Notes under the pieces: generated by a model | Told to the model about the DNA's origin: nothing | Database searches by the model: none | What the model saw: the letters and a program-made list of their open reading frames with translations, nothing else | In this document: positions 1 to 8,611 of the stretch, in pieces | Position numbering within the stretch: the first letter of the stretch is position 1 | Layout of the letters: the number at the start of each line of letters is the position of its first letter | Assembly (NCBI GenBank): GCA_965224495.1 | Contig: CBDCZI010000017.1 | Coordinates: 50,640-114,639 of the forward strand | Length of the DNA stretch: 64,000 nucleotides | Source: CBDCZI01 sp965224495 | GTDB taxonomy: Bacteria > Bacteroidota > Bacteroidia > Cytophagales > JAAEPT01 | Reading direction: 5' to 3' | Made by a program: the position numbers and the translations under genes

Positions 1-1146
1 TATGAATTTATTGAATGATTTACCAGTAGTAGCTGCATCAGTCATCTGTTCATCTAACTTTGTTCCCAAAGTTACAGAAGTCAATGATTGTGTTTCTCCA
101 CGAGTAAATACTGCCGATCCGTGAGCAGATGGTAAATAACCAATTTCTGACCAAATAGGGCGAATTTCATCTAATTGACGACCATCTAAACGAATTCTTG
201 TTGCTAATACGTGATCTCTCACACATTTTTTCTTCAACGAACCGTAATATTTATTAACCAATCCGCCGTCTAATTCAGCATCTTCTCCTTGAGCTTCAAC
301 CCATCCTTTGATGATATCACCAAATTTAGTTGATCTCACATCTTTATTTGTAGAATGTAACGCAACAACAGCCGTTACATCATCAGCTAAATCAGCAAAA
401 ATCTTAGCTTTTAATTCTTCGTCATTGTCTTCATGACAATACGTTCTTTTTTCAGTTGACCCAACAGCAGTTTCTAATTCTTTTTGAATAGCACATTGCG
501 CCTTGATGACATCGTGAGCAGCTTTCAATGCTTCGATCATTTCCTCTTCAGAAACTTCATCCATCTCACCTTCTACCATCATAATGTTATCTGCATCAGC
601 TGCAACTAACAAATCTAAATCAGCAGACTCTAATGCTTCGGGTGATGGGTTAACCACCAATTCTCCATTAATTCTTGCAACTCTTGCTTCTGAGATAGGT
701 CCTCCAAAAGGAATATCAGAAACAGCTAAAGCAGCAGAAGCAGCAAGTGCTGCCAATGTATCTGGCTTAACTTCTGGGTCATGAGAAATTAACGACACCA
801 TGATTTGTGTATCAGAATGATAATCCGATGGAAACAAAGGACGTAATGCACGGTCAATTAAACGTGATATCAAAATTTCGTGATCAGACAAACGACCTTC
901 TCTTTTCAAGAACCCTCCTGGTATTCTACCTGCAGAAGCAAACTTCTCTTGGTAATCTACCGACATTGGCAAGAAATCAACTCCTGATTTAGCATCTTTA
1001 GAAGACACTACAGTTGCTAATAACATTGCATTTCCTTGACGAACTACTACAGAACCGTCTGCTTGTTTTGCAAGTTTACCCGTTTCGATAGTGATCTCTT
1101 GACCACTAGGTAACTTAACTGATTTTGATATTGCGTTAAATGACAT
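1..1146 (-). CDS. pnp: Polyribonucleotide nucleotidyltransferase (PNPase), N-terminal part
   Basis: Phosphorolytic 3'-5' exoribonuclease of RNA turnover. The frame is open from the ATG at 1146 to the window edge (382 codons), so the C-terminal half (rest of the second RNase PH domain, KH and S1 domains) lies outside. Visible are the first RNase PH domain with an FLKREGR-like stretch near residue 75, the alpha-helical linker, and the start of the second RNase PH domain (DGRQLDEIRPI, then FTRGETQSL). It lies downstream of rpsO on the same strand, the same order as in many bacteria. A hairpin terminator separates the two, so read-through probably sets pnp expression. Confidence 0.96.
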   Translation of the reverse strand, partial: MSFNAISKSVKLPSGQEITIETGKLAKQADGSVVVRQGNAMLLATVVSSKDAKSGVDFLPMSVDYQEKFASAGRIPGGFLKREGRLSDHEILISRLIDRALRPLFPSDYHSDTQIMVSLISHDPEVKPDTLAALAASAALAVSDIPFGGPISEARVARINGELVVNPSPEALESADLDLLVAADADNIMMVEGEMDEVSEEEMIEALKAAHDVIKAQCAIQKELETAVGSTEKRTYCHEDNDEELKAKIFADLADDVTAVVALHSTNKDVRSTKFGDIIKGWVEAQGEDAELDGGLVNKYYGSLKKKCVRDHVLATRIRLDGRQLDEIRPIWSEIGYLPSAHGSAVFTRGETQSLTSVTLGTKLDEQMTDAATTGKSFNKFI

Positions 1147-1221
1147 TACTATTTTCTTTAAACTCCTTACTTTATTATAAGAAGCGGTTTATATATAAAA
1201 ACAAAGTTGCGTAAAGCAAAA

Positions 1222-1243
1222 AAGGGAACCAATTGGTTCCCTT
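1222..1243 (-). terminator. Rho-independent terminator/attenuator between rpsO and pnp
   Basis: A 9-bp perfect stem (aagggaacc / ggttccctt) around an AATT loop, followed on the minus strand by a run of six T. It sits six bases past the rpsO stop codon. Confidence 0.8.
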
Positions 1244-1248
1244 AAAAA

Positions 1249-1524
1249 TTATTTTCTTAAGTTCAAATCCTTAAGGACCGCTCTGTATCTTTCGACATCA
1301 TTCTTAGCTAAGTAATCTAAGAATCTTCTTCTCTTACCTACTAATTTAAGTAAACCTAAACGACAAGCATGATCTTGTTTGTTTTCTCTTAAGTGCTCTG
1401 TTAAGTGAGCGATTCTGTAAGTAAACAACCCAATTTGTGCTTCTGGAGACCCAGTGTCTGTTGTTTTCTTAGCTACTCCGTGAGATTTAAATAAATCTTG
1501 TTTTTTCTCTACTGATAAATACAT
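1249..1524 (-). CDS. rpsO: 30S ribosomal protein S15
   Basis: 91 residues, close to the usual S15 length. S15 binds 16S rRNA early in assembly of the 30S platform. The family signature is clear: TGSPEAQI near residue 24, then LTEHLRENKQDHACRLGLLKLVGKRR in short conserved blocks, ending YLAKNDVERYR. The ATG at 1524 has a strong Bacteroidota -7 box (TATCTTTG) about 35 bases upstream. It is followed by a terminator and pnp. Confidence 0.98.
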   Translation of the reverse strand: MYLSVEKKQDLFKSHGVAKKTTDTGSPEAQIGLFTYRIAHLTEHLRENKQDHACRLGLLKLVGKRRRFLDYLAKNDVERYRAVLKDLNLRK

Positions 1525-1560
1525 ATGTATATCTTATTTCAATTCTTCTATTTCGAAATA

Positions 1561-1592
1561 CAAAGATAAGGATTTGTATCACACCTACACAA
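1561..1592 (-). promoter_or_regulatory. Bacteroidota-type promoter of rpsO
   Basis: On the minus strand, TTG (1592-1590) is followed after 21 bases by TATCTTTG (1568-1561). This matches the Bacteroidota sigma-A consensus TTG-N17-23-TAnnTTTG. The -33 element overlaps the end of the upstream permease gene. Confidence 0.7.
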
Positions 1593-3063
1593 CCTTTTTA
1601 AATAATTTATTGAAAAAAGTTTTAATTCCACTCAAATCAAATAAGTCCGAATCATTTCTTGCCTGATACAAAAAGAAGATAGCTATTGGCGCCATCAATG
1701 CAAACGGACCCCAAATCCCTTCACTAGGCGTCATCCCTCCTGACCGAACTACCCTTTCACCATAAACAGTCAACACATAATAAATGATAAAGAAAATCAC
1801 CGTCATCAAGACGGGGTACCCTAAACCACCTTTTTTAACAATCGCCCCAACGGGAGCCCCCAACAAAAACATCAAAATACAAGATATCGCTCCCGCATAT
1901 TTTTTCAATTTATAGACCGTAAAGCTATTTATGTCTTCTTGTACATTTTTTATAGACCGCTGTTTACCTTCTACCTGATGTTTTATATTCGACGTGCGAT
2001 TCATCGCATTCACCAACACTCTAGGTTTATCTTTTTTACTTAGAGTCAATTTCCTCAAACTCGAAGAGGCTACAACCGTCGAATCATCAAACACGCCATA
2101 CCTAAAGAACCGCTTCGCATTCTCTACTAATTCAACACCTCGCTCCTTTTGCAATATACGCAACGAATCTATATCCTTATTAAGCTGCCCGACAGTCCTC
2201 ATACGTCTATCCCTAGCAAACAATTCTTCAGGCGTTTCATTCATAGAAAACGAGGACAAATCAAACACCATCTTTGTTTTTGAAAAAGAAGAACGAATAT
2301 AATTGTCATCCGCCTTAAAATCTCCCTCCATATAATCACTATACCTTACTCCTTTATATAGTTCAAATACCAAAAAACGTTTATCATCCGAAATACTCAT
2401 ACGTCCAGAGTCAGCCAAAACCAGGTTTGTTTTCCCTCTATTATCACTATGGTCATAAATCTGAATCGCCCCAAGTGTTTCACCATCCTTATGCTTTTTA
2501 TCTACATAAATACTATAATTAGGTATTTCATTGTAATAAATACCTTGCTTAATATCCAATGCTGGTTTCGTTTTTTTAATATCATACATTAGACTATAAG
2601 CCTTCAAATTTAGCTTGGGCAATAATAAATCACTAAAATAGAATAACCCGACCGAAAGCAACATTACAATAACGAATACAGGTGTCAAAATTCGTAACAA
2701 AGAAATACCAGCAGATTTAATAGCCGTCAACTCATTATGTTGACCTAAATTACCATAAGTCATCAATGCCGAAAACATTATCGCCAAAGGCAACGACTGA
2801 GGCATCATATTAAAACTAAAATAAAAGAATAACTCACCAAACTTCGCTAACGAAATATCTTTACCAGCCATTTCATCGACATATTTCATCAGGTATTGCA
2901 CCAAAAAAATAAAAGTCACCACCGAAAAAGTTATCAAAAACGGTCCAAAAAACATTTTCAATATCAGTTTATCTATCTTCTTAAGACCTAATTGCCACAA
3001 GACAAGTAACACAAGGACAAATCCCCCTAAAATTTTAAGTAAAATCTCTAATTCTTCATTCAT
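1585..3063 (-). CDS. LptF/LptG (YjgP/YjgQ) family permease
   Basis: 492-residue inner-membrane protein of the YjgP/YjgQ family, the transmembrane half of the LptB2FG ABC machine that extracts lipopolysaccharide from the inner membrane. The N-terminus has a membrane segment (about residues 10-25), followed by the family-typical FFGPFLITFSVVTFIFLVQ block and an NELTAIKSAGISLLRI coupling-helix region around residue 115. A soluble jelly-roll segment follows, and the last 110 residues hold three more membrane segments. The extra leading hydrophobic helix is slightly unusual. I cannot decide between LptF and LptG from sequence alone. The gene lies just upstream of rpsO, which has its own promoter inside the 3' end. 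Confidence 0.88.
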   Translation of the reverse strand: MNEELEILLKILGGFVLVLLVLWQLGLKKIDKLILKMFFGPFLITFSVVTFIFLVQYLMKYVDEMAGKDISLAKFGELFFYFSFNMMPQSLPLAIMFSALMTYGNLGQHNELTAIKSAGISLLRILTPVFVIVMLLSVGLFYFSDLLLPKLNLKAYSLMYDIKKTKPALDIKQGIYYNEIPNYSIYVDKKHKDGETLGAIQIYDHSDNRGKTNLVLADSGRMSISDDKRFLVFELYKGVRYSDYMEGDFKADDNYIRSSFSKTKMVFDLSSFSMNETPEELFARDRRMRTVGQLNKDIDSLRILQKERGVELVENAKRFFRYGVFDDSTVVASSSLRKLTLSKKDKPRVLVNAMNRTSNIKHQVEGKQRSIKNVQEDINSFTVYKLKKYAGAISCILMFLLGAPVGAIVKKGGLGYPVLMTVIFFIIYYVLTVYGERVVRSGGMTPSEGIWGPFALMAPIAIFFLYQARNDSDLFDLSGIKTFFNKLFKKVV

Positions 3064-3200
3064 ACTACCACGAATTTATAAAAAATTCACCACTCAAAGT
3101 TTACTACACACAACTATTTTATAAATCTACTCACAAAATGAACTTCCAAACCCAAAGAAACACCTTTTAACTACTTCTACTCATCAAAAAAAAGCACAAA

Positions 3201-3231
3201 AAAAAGTCTAACAGAAACTGTTAGACTTTTT
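3201..3231 (-). terminator. Terminator after the tRNA pair
   Basis: A 14-bp stem (aaaaagtctaacag / ctgttagacttttt) with an AAA loop, flanked on the minus strand by T runs. It lies just downstream of tRNA-Gly and so terminates the tRNA transcript. Confidence 0.8.
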
Positions 3232-3239
3232 AAAAAGAG

Positions 3240-3312
3240 AGCGGGCGACTGGGTTCGAACCTGCGACCTACAGCTTGGAAGGCTGTCGCTCTACCAGCTG
3301 AGCTACGCCCGC
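3240..3312 (-). tRNA. tRNA-Gly (anticodon TCC)
   Basis: 73 nt cloverleaf read from 3312: acceptor GCGGGCG pairs with CGCCCGC, D arm AGCTCAGCTGGTAGAGC, anticodon loop CTTCCAA (TCC), T arm GGTTCGAACC, discriminator T. CCA is not encoded (TCTC follows), unlike the neighbouring tRNA-Tyr. Confidence 0.97.
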
Positions 3313-3319
3313 TAAAACA

Positions 3320-3403
3320 TGGTGGGGAGGGTAGGATTCGAACCTACGAAGCCGAAGCAACGGAGTTACAGTCCGTCCCGTTTGACCGCTCTGGAACCTC
3401 CCC
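3320..3403 (-). tRNA. tRNA-Tyr (anticodon GTA)
   Basis: Read from 3403: acceptor GGGGAGG pairs with CCTCCCC, anticodon loop CTGTAAC (GTA), a long variable arm as expected for a class II bacterial tRNA-Tyr, T loop GTTCGAATC. Discriminator A is followed by genomically encoded CCA. Only 10 bp separate it from tRNA-Gly, so the two are co-transcribed. Confidence 0.97.
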
Positions 3404-3785
3404 AAAGCTTTTAGCGTTTCCCTTATCTCTTTTGTTAAGGGAGTGCAAATATAAGAGTCTTTTACCCAAACACAAGAATGAACAAACTCTTTTTTAAAAG
3501 TTTCTCAAACAAACAACAACAACCTTTTGATAACAAACAAGATAGCCTTTCAAGTAATCTACTACTCTTTTTATTTTTTATATAAAACACAAATAAACAA
3601 CGTAAATATTAAAATTTCACACTAATCAATTCACACCTTATTTAAACAACCCTAACACCTATTTACCCATACTTTATTCGGCAAACAAAACATTACGACA
3701 AAGGTTTGGTATTCATCACTTTTTGATTCCTCTTTTTCTTTTGTAAAAAACTTGCTTTTTCGCTTAATACTCACTGCTTTTCAAT
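3404..3785. other. Non-coding spacer between tRNAs and the complex I operon
   Basis: About 380 bp, very AT-rich. I see no open frame of any length, no RNA gene and no remnant of nuoG or other complex I genes. It should contain the tRNA promoter on the minus strand and the nuo promoter at its right end. Confidence 0.6.
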
Positions 3786-3793
3786 TAACTTTG
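3786..3793 (+). promoter_or_regulatory. -7 box of the nuo operon promoter
   Basis: TAACTTTG matches the Bacteroidota TAnnTTTG consensus and lies 22 bases before the TTG chosen as the nuoH start. Transcription would begin near 3799, giving a leader of about 15-20 nt. No convincing TTG element is found at the right upstream distance. Confidence 0.5.
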
Positions 3794-3815
3794 TTACTTT
3801 ATAAATAAGATTTAT

Positions 3816-4904
3816 TTGGTCGCATTTGTTGTCATATTACCCATTTTACTTTTCTATTTGATTATAGGTGTTTGGGCGGAACGAAAAATCGCAGGATTTA
3901 TTCAAGACCGCTTAGGTCCTATGGAAGTGGGTTACAAAGGTCTTTTACAGACTGTTGCGGATGCCCTCAAGCTTATTCAAAAAGAAGAAATCATTGCTTA
4001 TGCTGTAGATAAAAAGATTTTTATCCTCGCTCCTATTCTTATTTTTGTTTCTGTTTTTGCTGGTTTTGCGGTATTACCAATGGCTCCCGATTTAATTGGT
4101 TCGTCTTTAGAAATCGGTTTATTTTATATGATAGCTATCATTTCTTTAGATGTTATCGGTATTTTATTGGCAGGATGGAGTTCTAATAGCAAATATGCCA
4201 TTTACGGAGCAATGCGTGGTGTTGCTCAAATTATCTCTTACGAAGTTCCTCTTGGTCTTTCTGTTTTGAGTATGGTGGTTATTACTCAATCTTTAGATTT
4301 ACAAGAAATTTGCTTTCAACAAAGTATTTTTGTTCCCGAAAACACCAATTATTTATTTGGAATTACAGCGATAGATAGTAGTAAAATTGGTGGTTTCCTT
4401 TCTTGGAATATTATTCGTTTTCCCTTATCATTTATCGTTTTTATTATCTTTTTCATTACCACATTAGCAGAGTCTAACCGTGCACCTTTTGATTTGCCCG
4501 AAGCAGAATCAGAGTTAATTGGTGGTTTTCAAACCGAATACGGAGGTTTTCGTTGGTCGGTAATTATGCTTGGAGAATACGCAATGATGCTATTAACTGG
4601 TTTATTGGGTGTGATTTTATTCTTTGGAGGGTGGTCAACTCCTCTACCAAATATTGGAAATTTAGAATTGGCAAACTGGACAAGTGGTACCGTTGGTGAG
4701 TTATCGGGTTACATTTGGGGAACATTCTGGACAGTTGCCAAAGGTGCTGTTTGGATATTCACACAAATGTGGGTCAGGTGGACGTACCCTCGTTTACGTA
4801 TCGACCAATTGATGTATTTGGCGTGGAAAGTGTTAACACCTTTTAGCTTGGTAATGGTTTTGGTGGCGTGTATTTGGAAAATGTTAATGTTAAATGCAGG
4901 GTAG
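3816..4904 (+). CDS. nuoH: NADH-quinone oxidoreductase subunit H
   Basis: Membrane subunit of complex I that forms much of the quinone-binding cavity. Family blocks include AERKIAGFIQDRLGP near residue 22, LLQTVADALKLIQKEE, and the ESNRAPFDLPEAESELIGGF quinone-site loop in short conserved pieces near residue 220. At 362 residues it is normal or slightly long. The start is uncertain: the frame is closed by a stop at 3786-3788 and holds no ATG before the conserved AERK. TTG at 3816 is preferred; ATT at 3810 is an alternative. It is the first gene of the operon here, whereas most relatives have nuoA-G before it. It overlaps nuoI by 11 bp. Confidence 0.93.
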   Translation: MVAFVVILPILLFYLIIGVWAERKIAGFIQDRLGPMEVGYKGLLQTVADALKLIQKEEIIAYAVDKKIFILAPILIFVSVFAGFAVLPMAPDLIGSSLEIGLFYMIAIISLDVIGILLAGWSSNSKYAIYGAMRGVAQIISYEVPLGLSVLSMVVITQSLDLQEICFQQSIFVPENTNYLFGITAIDSSKIGGFLSWNIIRFPLSFIVFIIFFITTLAESNRAPFDLPEAESELIGGFQTEYGGFRWSVIMLGEYAMMLLTGLLGVILFFGGWSTPLPNIGNLELANWTSGTVGELSGYIWGTFWTVAKGAVWIFTQMWVRWTYPRLRIDQLMYLAWKVLTPFSLVMVLVACIWKMLMLNAG

Positions 4905-5910
4905 TCGCAACACATATTGGGGCGATATAGCCGAAGGAATAACAACCCTACTTACAGGGCTGAAACTCACGTTTATACATTTCATCAAAGGATTTAAAAG
5001 CAACCGTCCGCCGATTGGAGTGAGTCACCCTGACTATATGAAACACGACGAGGGTATTTTCACCTTGCAGTACCCCAATGAAAGTTTCCCCGTACCTGAC
5101 AACGGACGTTACCGCTTAGACAATGTGATTGAAGACTGTATTGTCTGCGATAAATGTGTGAAAATATGTCCCGCTAATTGCATCGATATCGAAATGATTA
5201 GAAGTTCTGAGGAAATACGAAAAACTTCTGATGGCTCGTCTGTACGCTTGTATGCTTCTACTTTTGACATTGATATGGCAAAATGTATGTATTGCGGTTT
5301 ATGTACCACCGTTTGCCCTACCGAATGTTTAACGATGACTAAATCGTATGATTTTAGTGAATTCAAATTAACTGATTTGGTTTACAATTACACCGATTTA
5401 TCACCCGACCAAGCAAAACAAAAACAAGAAGATTGGGACGTTTTCCAAGTTGAAAAAAAGAAAAAAGCAGAGGCAAAAAAGGCTGAAGCTGAAGCAAACA
5501 AACCAAAAGGTGTTGCCCTGCCAAAAATTGGAGGTGTCGCCAAACCAAAAGTTAAAATACCTGTCCCTAAAGCTAAAACAACTGGTGTAAAGCCTAAAAT
5601 AGTTGTTCCTACACCAAAATCAAGTACTGTAAAACCTAAAATGGTTATTCCTGTTCCTAAGAAAAAAACAGAAATAACCGAGAGTAACGAAAAGACAGCA
5701 CAGCCAAAAATAGTTGTACCGAAACCCAATACAGCGGGTATTAAGCCTAAAATCGTTATTCCTGTCCCTAAAAAAAGAACGGGGGACGACACAACAAAAG
5801 AAAGCAAACCAAAAATAATTATCCCTGTTCCAAAGAAAAAAACAGACGCTACGGAAAAGAAAGCACAACCGAAAATTGTTATTCCAAAACCTAAAAAGAA
5901 AGACGACTAA
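4894..5910 (+). CDS. nuoI: NADH-quinone oxidoreductase subunit I with long Lys/Pro repeat tail
   Basis: Peripheral-arm subunit carrying two [4Fe-4S] clusters (N6a/N6b), seen as CxxCxxCxxxCP at Cys82/85/88/92 and Cys131/134/137/141. The usual protein ends near residue 180. Here a charged helix-like linker (KKKKAEAKKAEAEA) leads into about 120 residues of imperfect PKIVIPVPKKKT repeats, making 338 residues in all. The tail is strongly basic and proline-rich. The ATG at 4894 lies inside the nuoH end. NuoJ starts at the very next base after the stop. The core assignment is certain; the function of the tail is unknown. Confidence 0.95.
   Translation: MQGSRNTYWGDIAEGITTLLTGLKLTFIHFIKGFKSNRPPIGVSHPDYMKHDEGIFTLQYPNESFPVPDNGRYRLDNVIEDCIVCDKCVKICPANCIDIEMIRSSEEIRKTSDGSSVRLYASTFDIDMAKCMYCGLCTTVCPTECLTMTKSYDFSEFKLTDLVYNYTDLSPDQAKQKQEDWDVFQVEKKKKAEAKKAEAEANKPKGVALPKIGGVAKPKVKIPVPKAKTTGVKPKIVVPTPKSSTVKPKMVIPVPKKKTEITESNEKTAQPKIVVPKPNTAGIKPKIVIPVPKKRTGDDTTKESKPKIIIPVPKKKTDATEKKAQPKIVIPKPKKKDD
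5542..5907 (+). repeat. In-gene degenerate tandem repeat of nuoI
   Basis: Encodes about seven imperfect units of the form KPKIVIPVPKKKT, 14-22 residues each, with variable Thr/Glu/Ser-rich spacers. The DNA repeats are diverged, so this is an old protein-level repeat, not a recent tandem duplication. Confidence 0.85.
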
Positions 5911-6420
5911 GTGGAAATTACACAAATCATATTTATACTCTTTTCTACACTTACTTTAGCAGGTGCGTTACTCGTTTTGTTATCTAATAATTTGATTTAC
6001 AACGCAGTCGGTTTAATGACCAGTTTATTGGGAGTTGCCTCTATATTTGTATTCGCGGGAGCTGACTTTTTAGCCGTCACGCAACTTATGGTCTATGTTG
6101 GTGGTGTATTGACGTTAATGCTTTTCGGTATTATGCTTAGTAAGCGAGCGGATTTAGATAATTCGGCAAAAGACACAACAACCAATATCTTTTGGGGAGG
6201 AGGTACAGCACTACTTGTTGGTGGTGGGCTAATTGCCTTGTTAGCTAAAATAGATTGGAATAAAATACAGCAAATCACACCTCAAAAATCGACTATCTCT
6301 AAAATAGGCGAACAATTGCTAACCAATTATTTATTACCATTTGAAGTCATTGCCGTTTTGCTTTTAGTGGCTTTAGTTGGTGCAGTATTCATTGCTTCTA
6401 AAACTTTAAAAAAAGAATGA
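5911..6420 (+). CDS. nuoJ: NADH-quinone oxidoreductase subunit J
   Basis: 169-residue membrane subunit of complex I, with about five hydrophobic helices. The NuoJ signature VTQLMVYVGGVLTLMLFGIML lies around residue 56. The start is GTG at 5911, directly after the nuoI stop codon; the first ATG downstream would remove the first helix. It overlaps nuoK by 4 bp (ATGA), which implies translational coupling. Confidence 0.95.
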   Translation: MEITQIIFILFSTLTLAGALLVLLSNNLIYNAVGLMTSLLGVASIFVFAGADFLAVTQLMVYVGGVLTLMLFGIMLSKRADLDNSAKDTTTNIFWGGGTALLVGGGLIALLAKIDWNKIQQITPQKSTISKIGEQLLTNYLLPFEVIAVLLLVALVGAVFIASKTLKKE

Positions 6421-6725
6421 TTCCGTTAACTTACTATATCGTTTTGGCAAGTTTACTCTTCGCTATCGGTTTGGCTATCGTTCTTGTAAAAAAGAATGTT
6501 GTTGTCGTTTTGATGGGCATCGAACTAATGCTTAACGCTTCTAATATTGTTTTAGTCGGTGTTTCACAAATTCACGGACTCAATCTTGACGGACAATTAT
6601 TCGCTTTATTCACCATTGTAGTTGCCGTAGCCGAAAGTGCGATTATATTAGCTATCATTTTGCGAATGGTACGGCTGTATGGGACAACAGATTTGAATAA
6701 AATTAACCAAATAAAAGAAGCTTGA
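6417..6725 (+). CDS. nuoK: NADH-quinone oxidoreductase subunit K
   Basis: 102-residue, three-helix antiporter-like subunit, the standard length. It has the conserved LMGIELMLNASNIVLV block with the helix-2 Glu of the proton path, and VVAVAESAIILAIILRM with the helix-3 Glu. It overlaps both nuoJ (4 bp) and nuoL (TTGA junction). Confidence 0.97.
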   Translation: MIPLTYYIVLASLLFAIGLAIVLVKKNVVVVLMGIELMLNASNIVLVGVSQIHGLNLDGQLFALFTIVVAVAESAIILAIILRMVRLYGTTDLNKINQIKEA

Positions 6726-8611
6726 AAGACGTTTTAACACATATTGACTTAGCTATTTGGTTGCCTTACCTATTACTTGTAATACCGTTTTCGGTGTTTG
6801 TGAGCTTGATGGTTTTGGGACGTAAATTCAATAAATTCAGAGGAATTTACGCTACAACAATGATGTTTATTTCGTTGTTTGTAGGTGTTTATATCTTCTC
6901 ACAAATATGGTTTACACAAAGTATTTACATTGCAGAAGTGCCTTGGTTTAACCTTTCTGCTGTCGGTAAAATTGACTTAAACCTACATTTAGACCCTATT
7001 TCGGCTATTTTCATTGTCATTGTTTTATTCACTTCATTTTTAGTTCACCTTTTCTCTATCGAATATTTACGTGGCGACAATCATTTTGAAAAATATTTCG
7101 CCTATTTAGGACTATTTGTTTTCTCTATCGTTGGTGTTATTCTTGCTGAAAATTTATTTATTGTTTTCTGTTTTTGGGAATTGGTTGGTTTTTCTTCTTA
7201 CCTCCTTATTGGTTTTTATTACAAAAAAAACGAAGCCGTTCGTGCCAACAAAAAGGCGTTTATAGTCAATCGTATCGGTGATTTAGGTTTTATTCTCGCT
7301 TTATTAACACTTTACACTTCATTTGGCACACTCAATATTGAAGCGTTGATGCACATTTTCACAGAAGGTGCAAACAGTGGTTTCGATACTGCATTTATGA
7401 ACACCTACCATTTAGATACACTTTCGTTTTACTTAATTGGCGGAGGTATTTTGAGTGGTGCAGTTGCCAAATCTTCTCAATTCCCTTTAAATGTATGGCT
7501 ACCCAACGCAATGGAAGGTCCTACTCCCGTATCAGCATTAATTCACGCCGCTACAATGGTCGCCGCTGGGGTTTATTTGATTATCCGTACTTACTTTTTG
7601 TTTGCACCCGAAATATTAGAAATTATTGCTTTTATTGGTGCTATTACGGCTTTTATGGGGGCATTTGTAGCCATATCTCAACGAGACATTAAAAAAGTAC
7701 TCGCCTACTCTACCATTTCTCAATTAGGTTATATGTTTATGGCTTTGGGTGTTGGTTCTATCGACGGAGCGATGTTTCATTTGATGACCCACGCATTTTT
7801 CAAAGCAAGTTTGTTTTTAGGAGCTGGAGCGATTATTTACTCTTTACACAAATTCGAACACAAAAAAGGAATTGATTTCGATACGCAAGATATGGCGTTT
7901 ATGGGTGGTTTGAGAAAACAGATGCCAACTGTTTTTGCTTTTTATTTATTAGCAAGTTTGGCCTTGGTTGGCTTGCCTTTTACCAGTGGTTTTTTATCAA
8001 AAGAAGCGATTTTAATCAGTTCGTTAAATTGGGGAGTAACAAAAGGAGGTGTTTTTTTACTTGTCCCTGTTTTGGGTATCATTTCTGTTTTAATGACGGC
8101 GTTTTATATGACAAGACAGTTATTGATGGTGTTTTTTGGTGAAAATCGTTTACAAAAAGAATTAAAATTAACGGACGAGGAGTTCAAAATTGATAAAGCA
8201 CCTATTTTGATGCTTTTACCTATTATTATTTTAGGCTCACTTTCTTTATGGATTTTCTACAGTGTTAACCCTTTTGATGGAGAGAAAGGATGGTTTTTTG
8301 AAATTAATAAAACATTTGACATTATCCGTTGGATGTCAATTAGTCCGCTAAATATTGTTGAGCATCACATTTCACACACCACCGTTTCACTCATTAGCCT
8401 TTTGGAGGTTGGTCTTGGCGTTGCTGTTGCTTGGTATTTTTACAACCCAAACAAAAACACCACTGCCCGACAATTACAACGTGGTGTTTTCAATCACTCC
8501 AATATCATTTACCGTTTGTCTTTCAACAACTGGTATTTAGATGAAATTTACCAATGGTTATTTGTCTTACCTTTTTGGTTTTTTATCGGCTACGGCTGTT
8601 TTTATCGATAA
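6722..8611 (+). CDS. nuoL: NADH-quinone oxidoreductase subunit L, interrupted by a frameshift near its C-terminus
   Basis: Distal proton-pumping antiporter-like subunit of complex I. Conserved blocks include CFWELVGFSSYLLIGFYY near residue 150, PVSALIHAATMVAAGVYLI near residue 270 and SQLGYMFMALG near residue 335. The start TTG overlaps the nuoK stop. The frame reads well to WYLDEIYQWLFVLPFW, then runs to a stop at 8611 with an unrelated tail. The expected continuation is found one base out of phase (see 8580-8927). A T6 run at 8579-8584 that should be T5 explains it. Unless this is a sequence error, the protein lacks the end of the lateral helix and the last membrane segment. Confidence 0.9.
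   Translation: MKDVLTHIDLAIWLPYLLLVIPFSVFVSLMVLGRKFNKFRGIYATTMMFISLFVGVYIFSQIWFTQSIYIAEVPWFNLSAVGKIDLNLHLDPISAIFIVIVLFTSFLVHLFSIEYLRGDNHFEKYFAYLGLFVFSIVGVILAENLFIVFCFWELVGFSSYLLIGFYYKKNEAVRANKKAFIVNRIGDLGFILALLTLYTSFGTLNIEALMHIFTEGANSGFDTAFMNTYHLDTLSFYLIGGGILSGAVAKSSQFPLNVWLPNAMEGPTPVSALIHAATMVAAGVYLIIRTYFLFAPEILEIIAFIGAITAFMGAFVAISQRDIKKVLAYSTISQLGYMFMALGVGSIDGAMFHLMTHAFFKASLFLGAGAIIYSLHKFEHKKGIDFDTQDMAFMGGLRKQMPTVFAFYLLASLALVGLPFTSGFLSKEAILISSLNWGVTKGGVFLLVPVLGIISVLMTAFYMTRQLLMVFFGENRLQKELKLTDEEFKIDKAPILMLLPIIILGSLSLWIFYSVNPFDGEKGWFFEINKTFDIIRWMSISPLNIVEHHISHTTVSLISLLEVGLGVAVAWYFYNPNKNTTARQLQRGVFNHSNIIYRLSFNNWYLDEIYQWLFVLPFWFFIGYGCFYR

Noticed and set aside
5388..5807. 139-codon open frame on the minus strand inside nuoI
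   Set aside because: It is the mirror image of the Lys/Pro repeat tail; the repeat composition keeps the other strand open. The plus-strand gene is certain.
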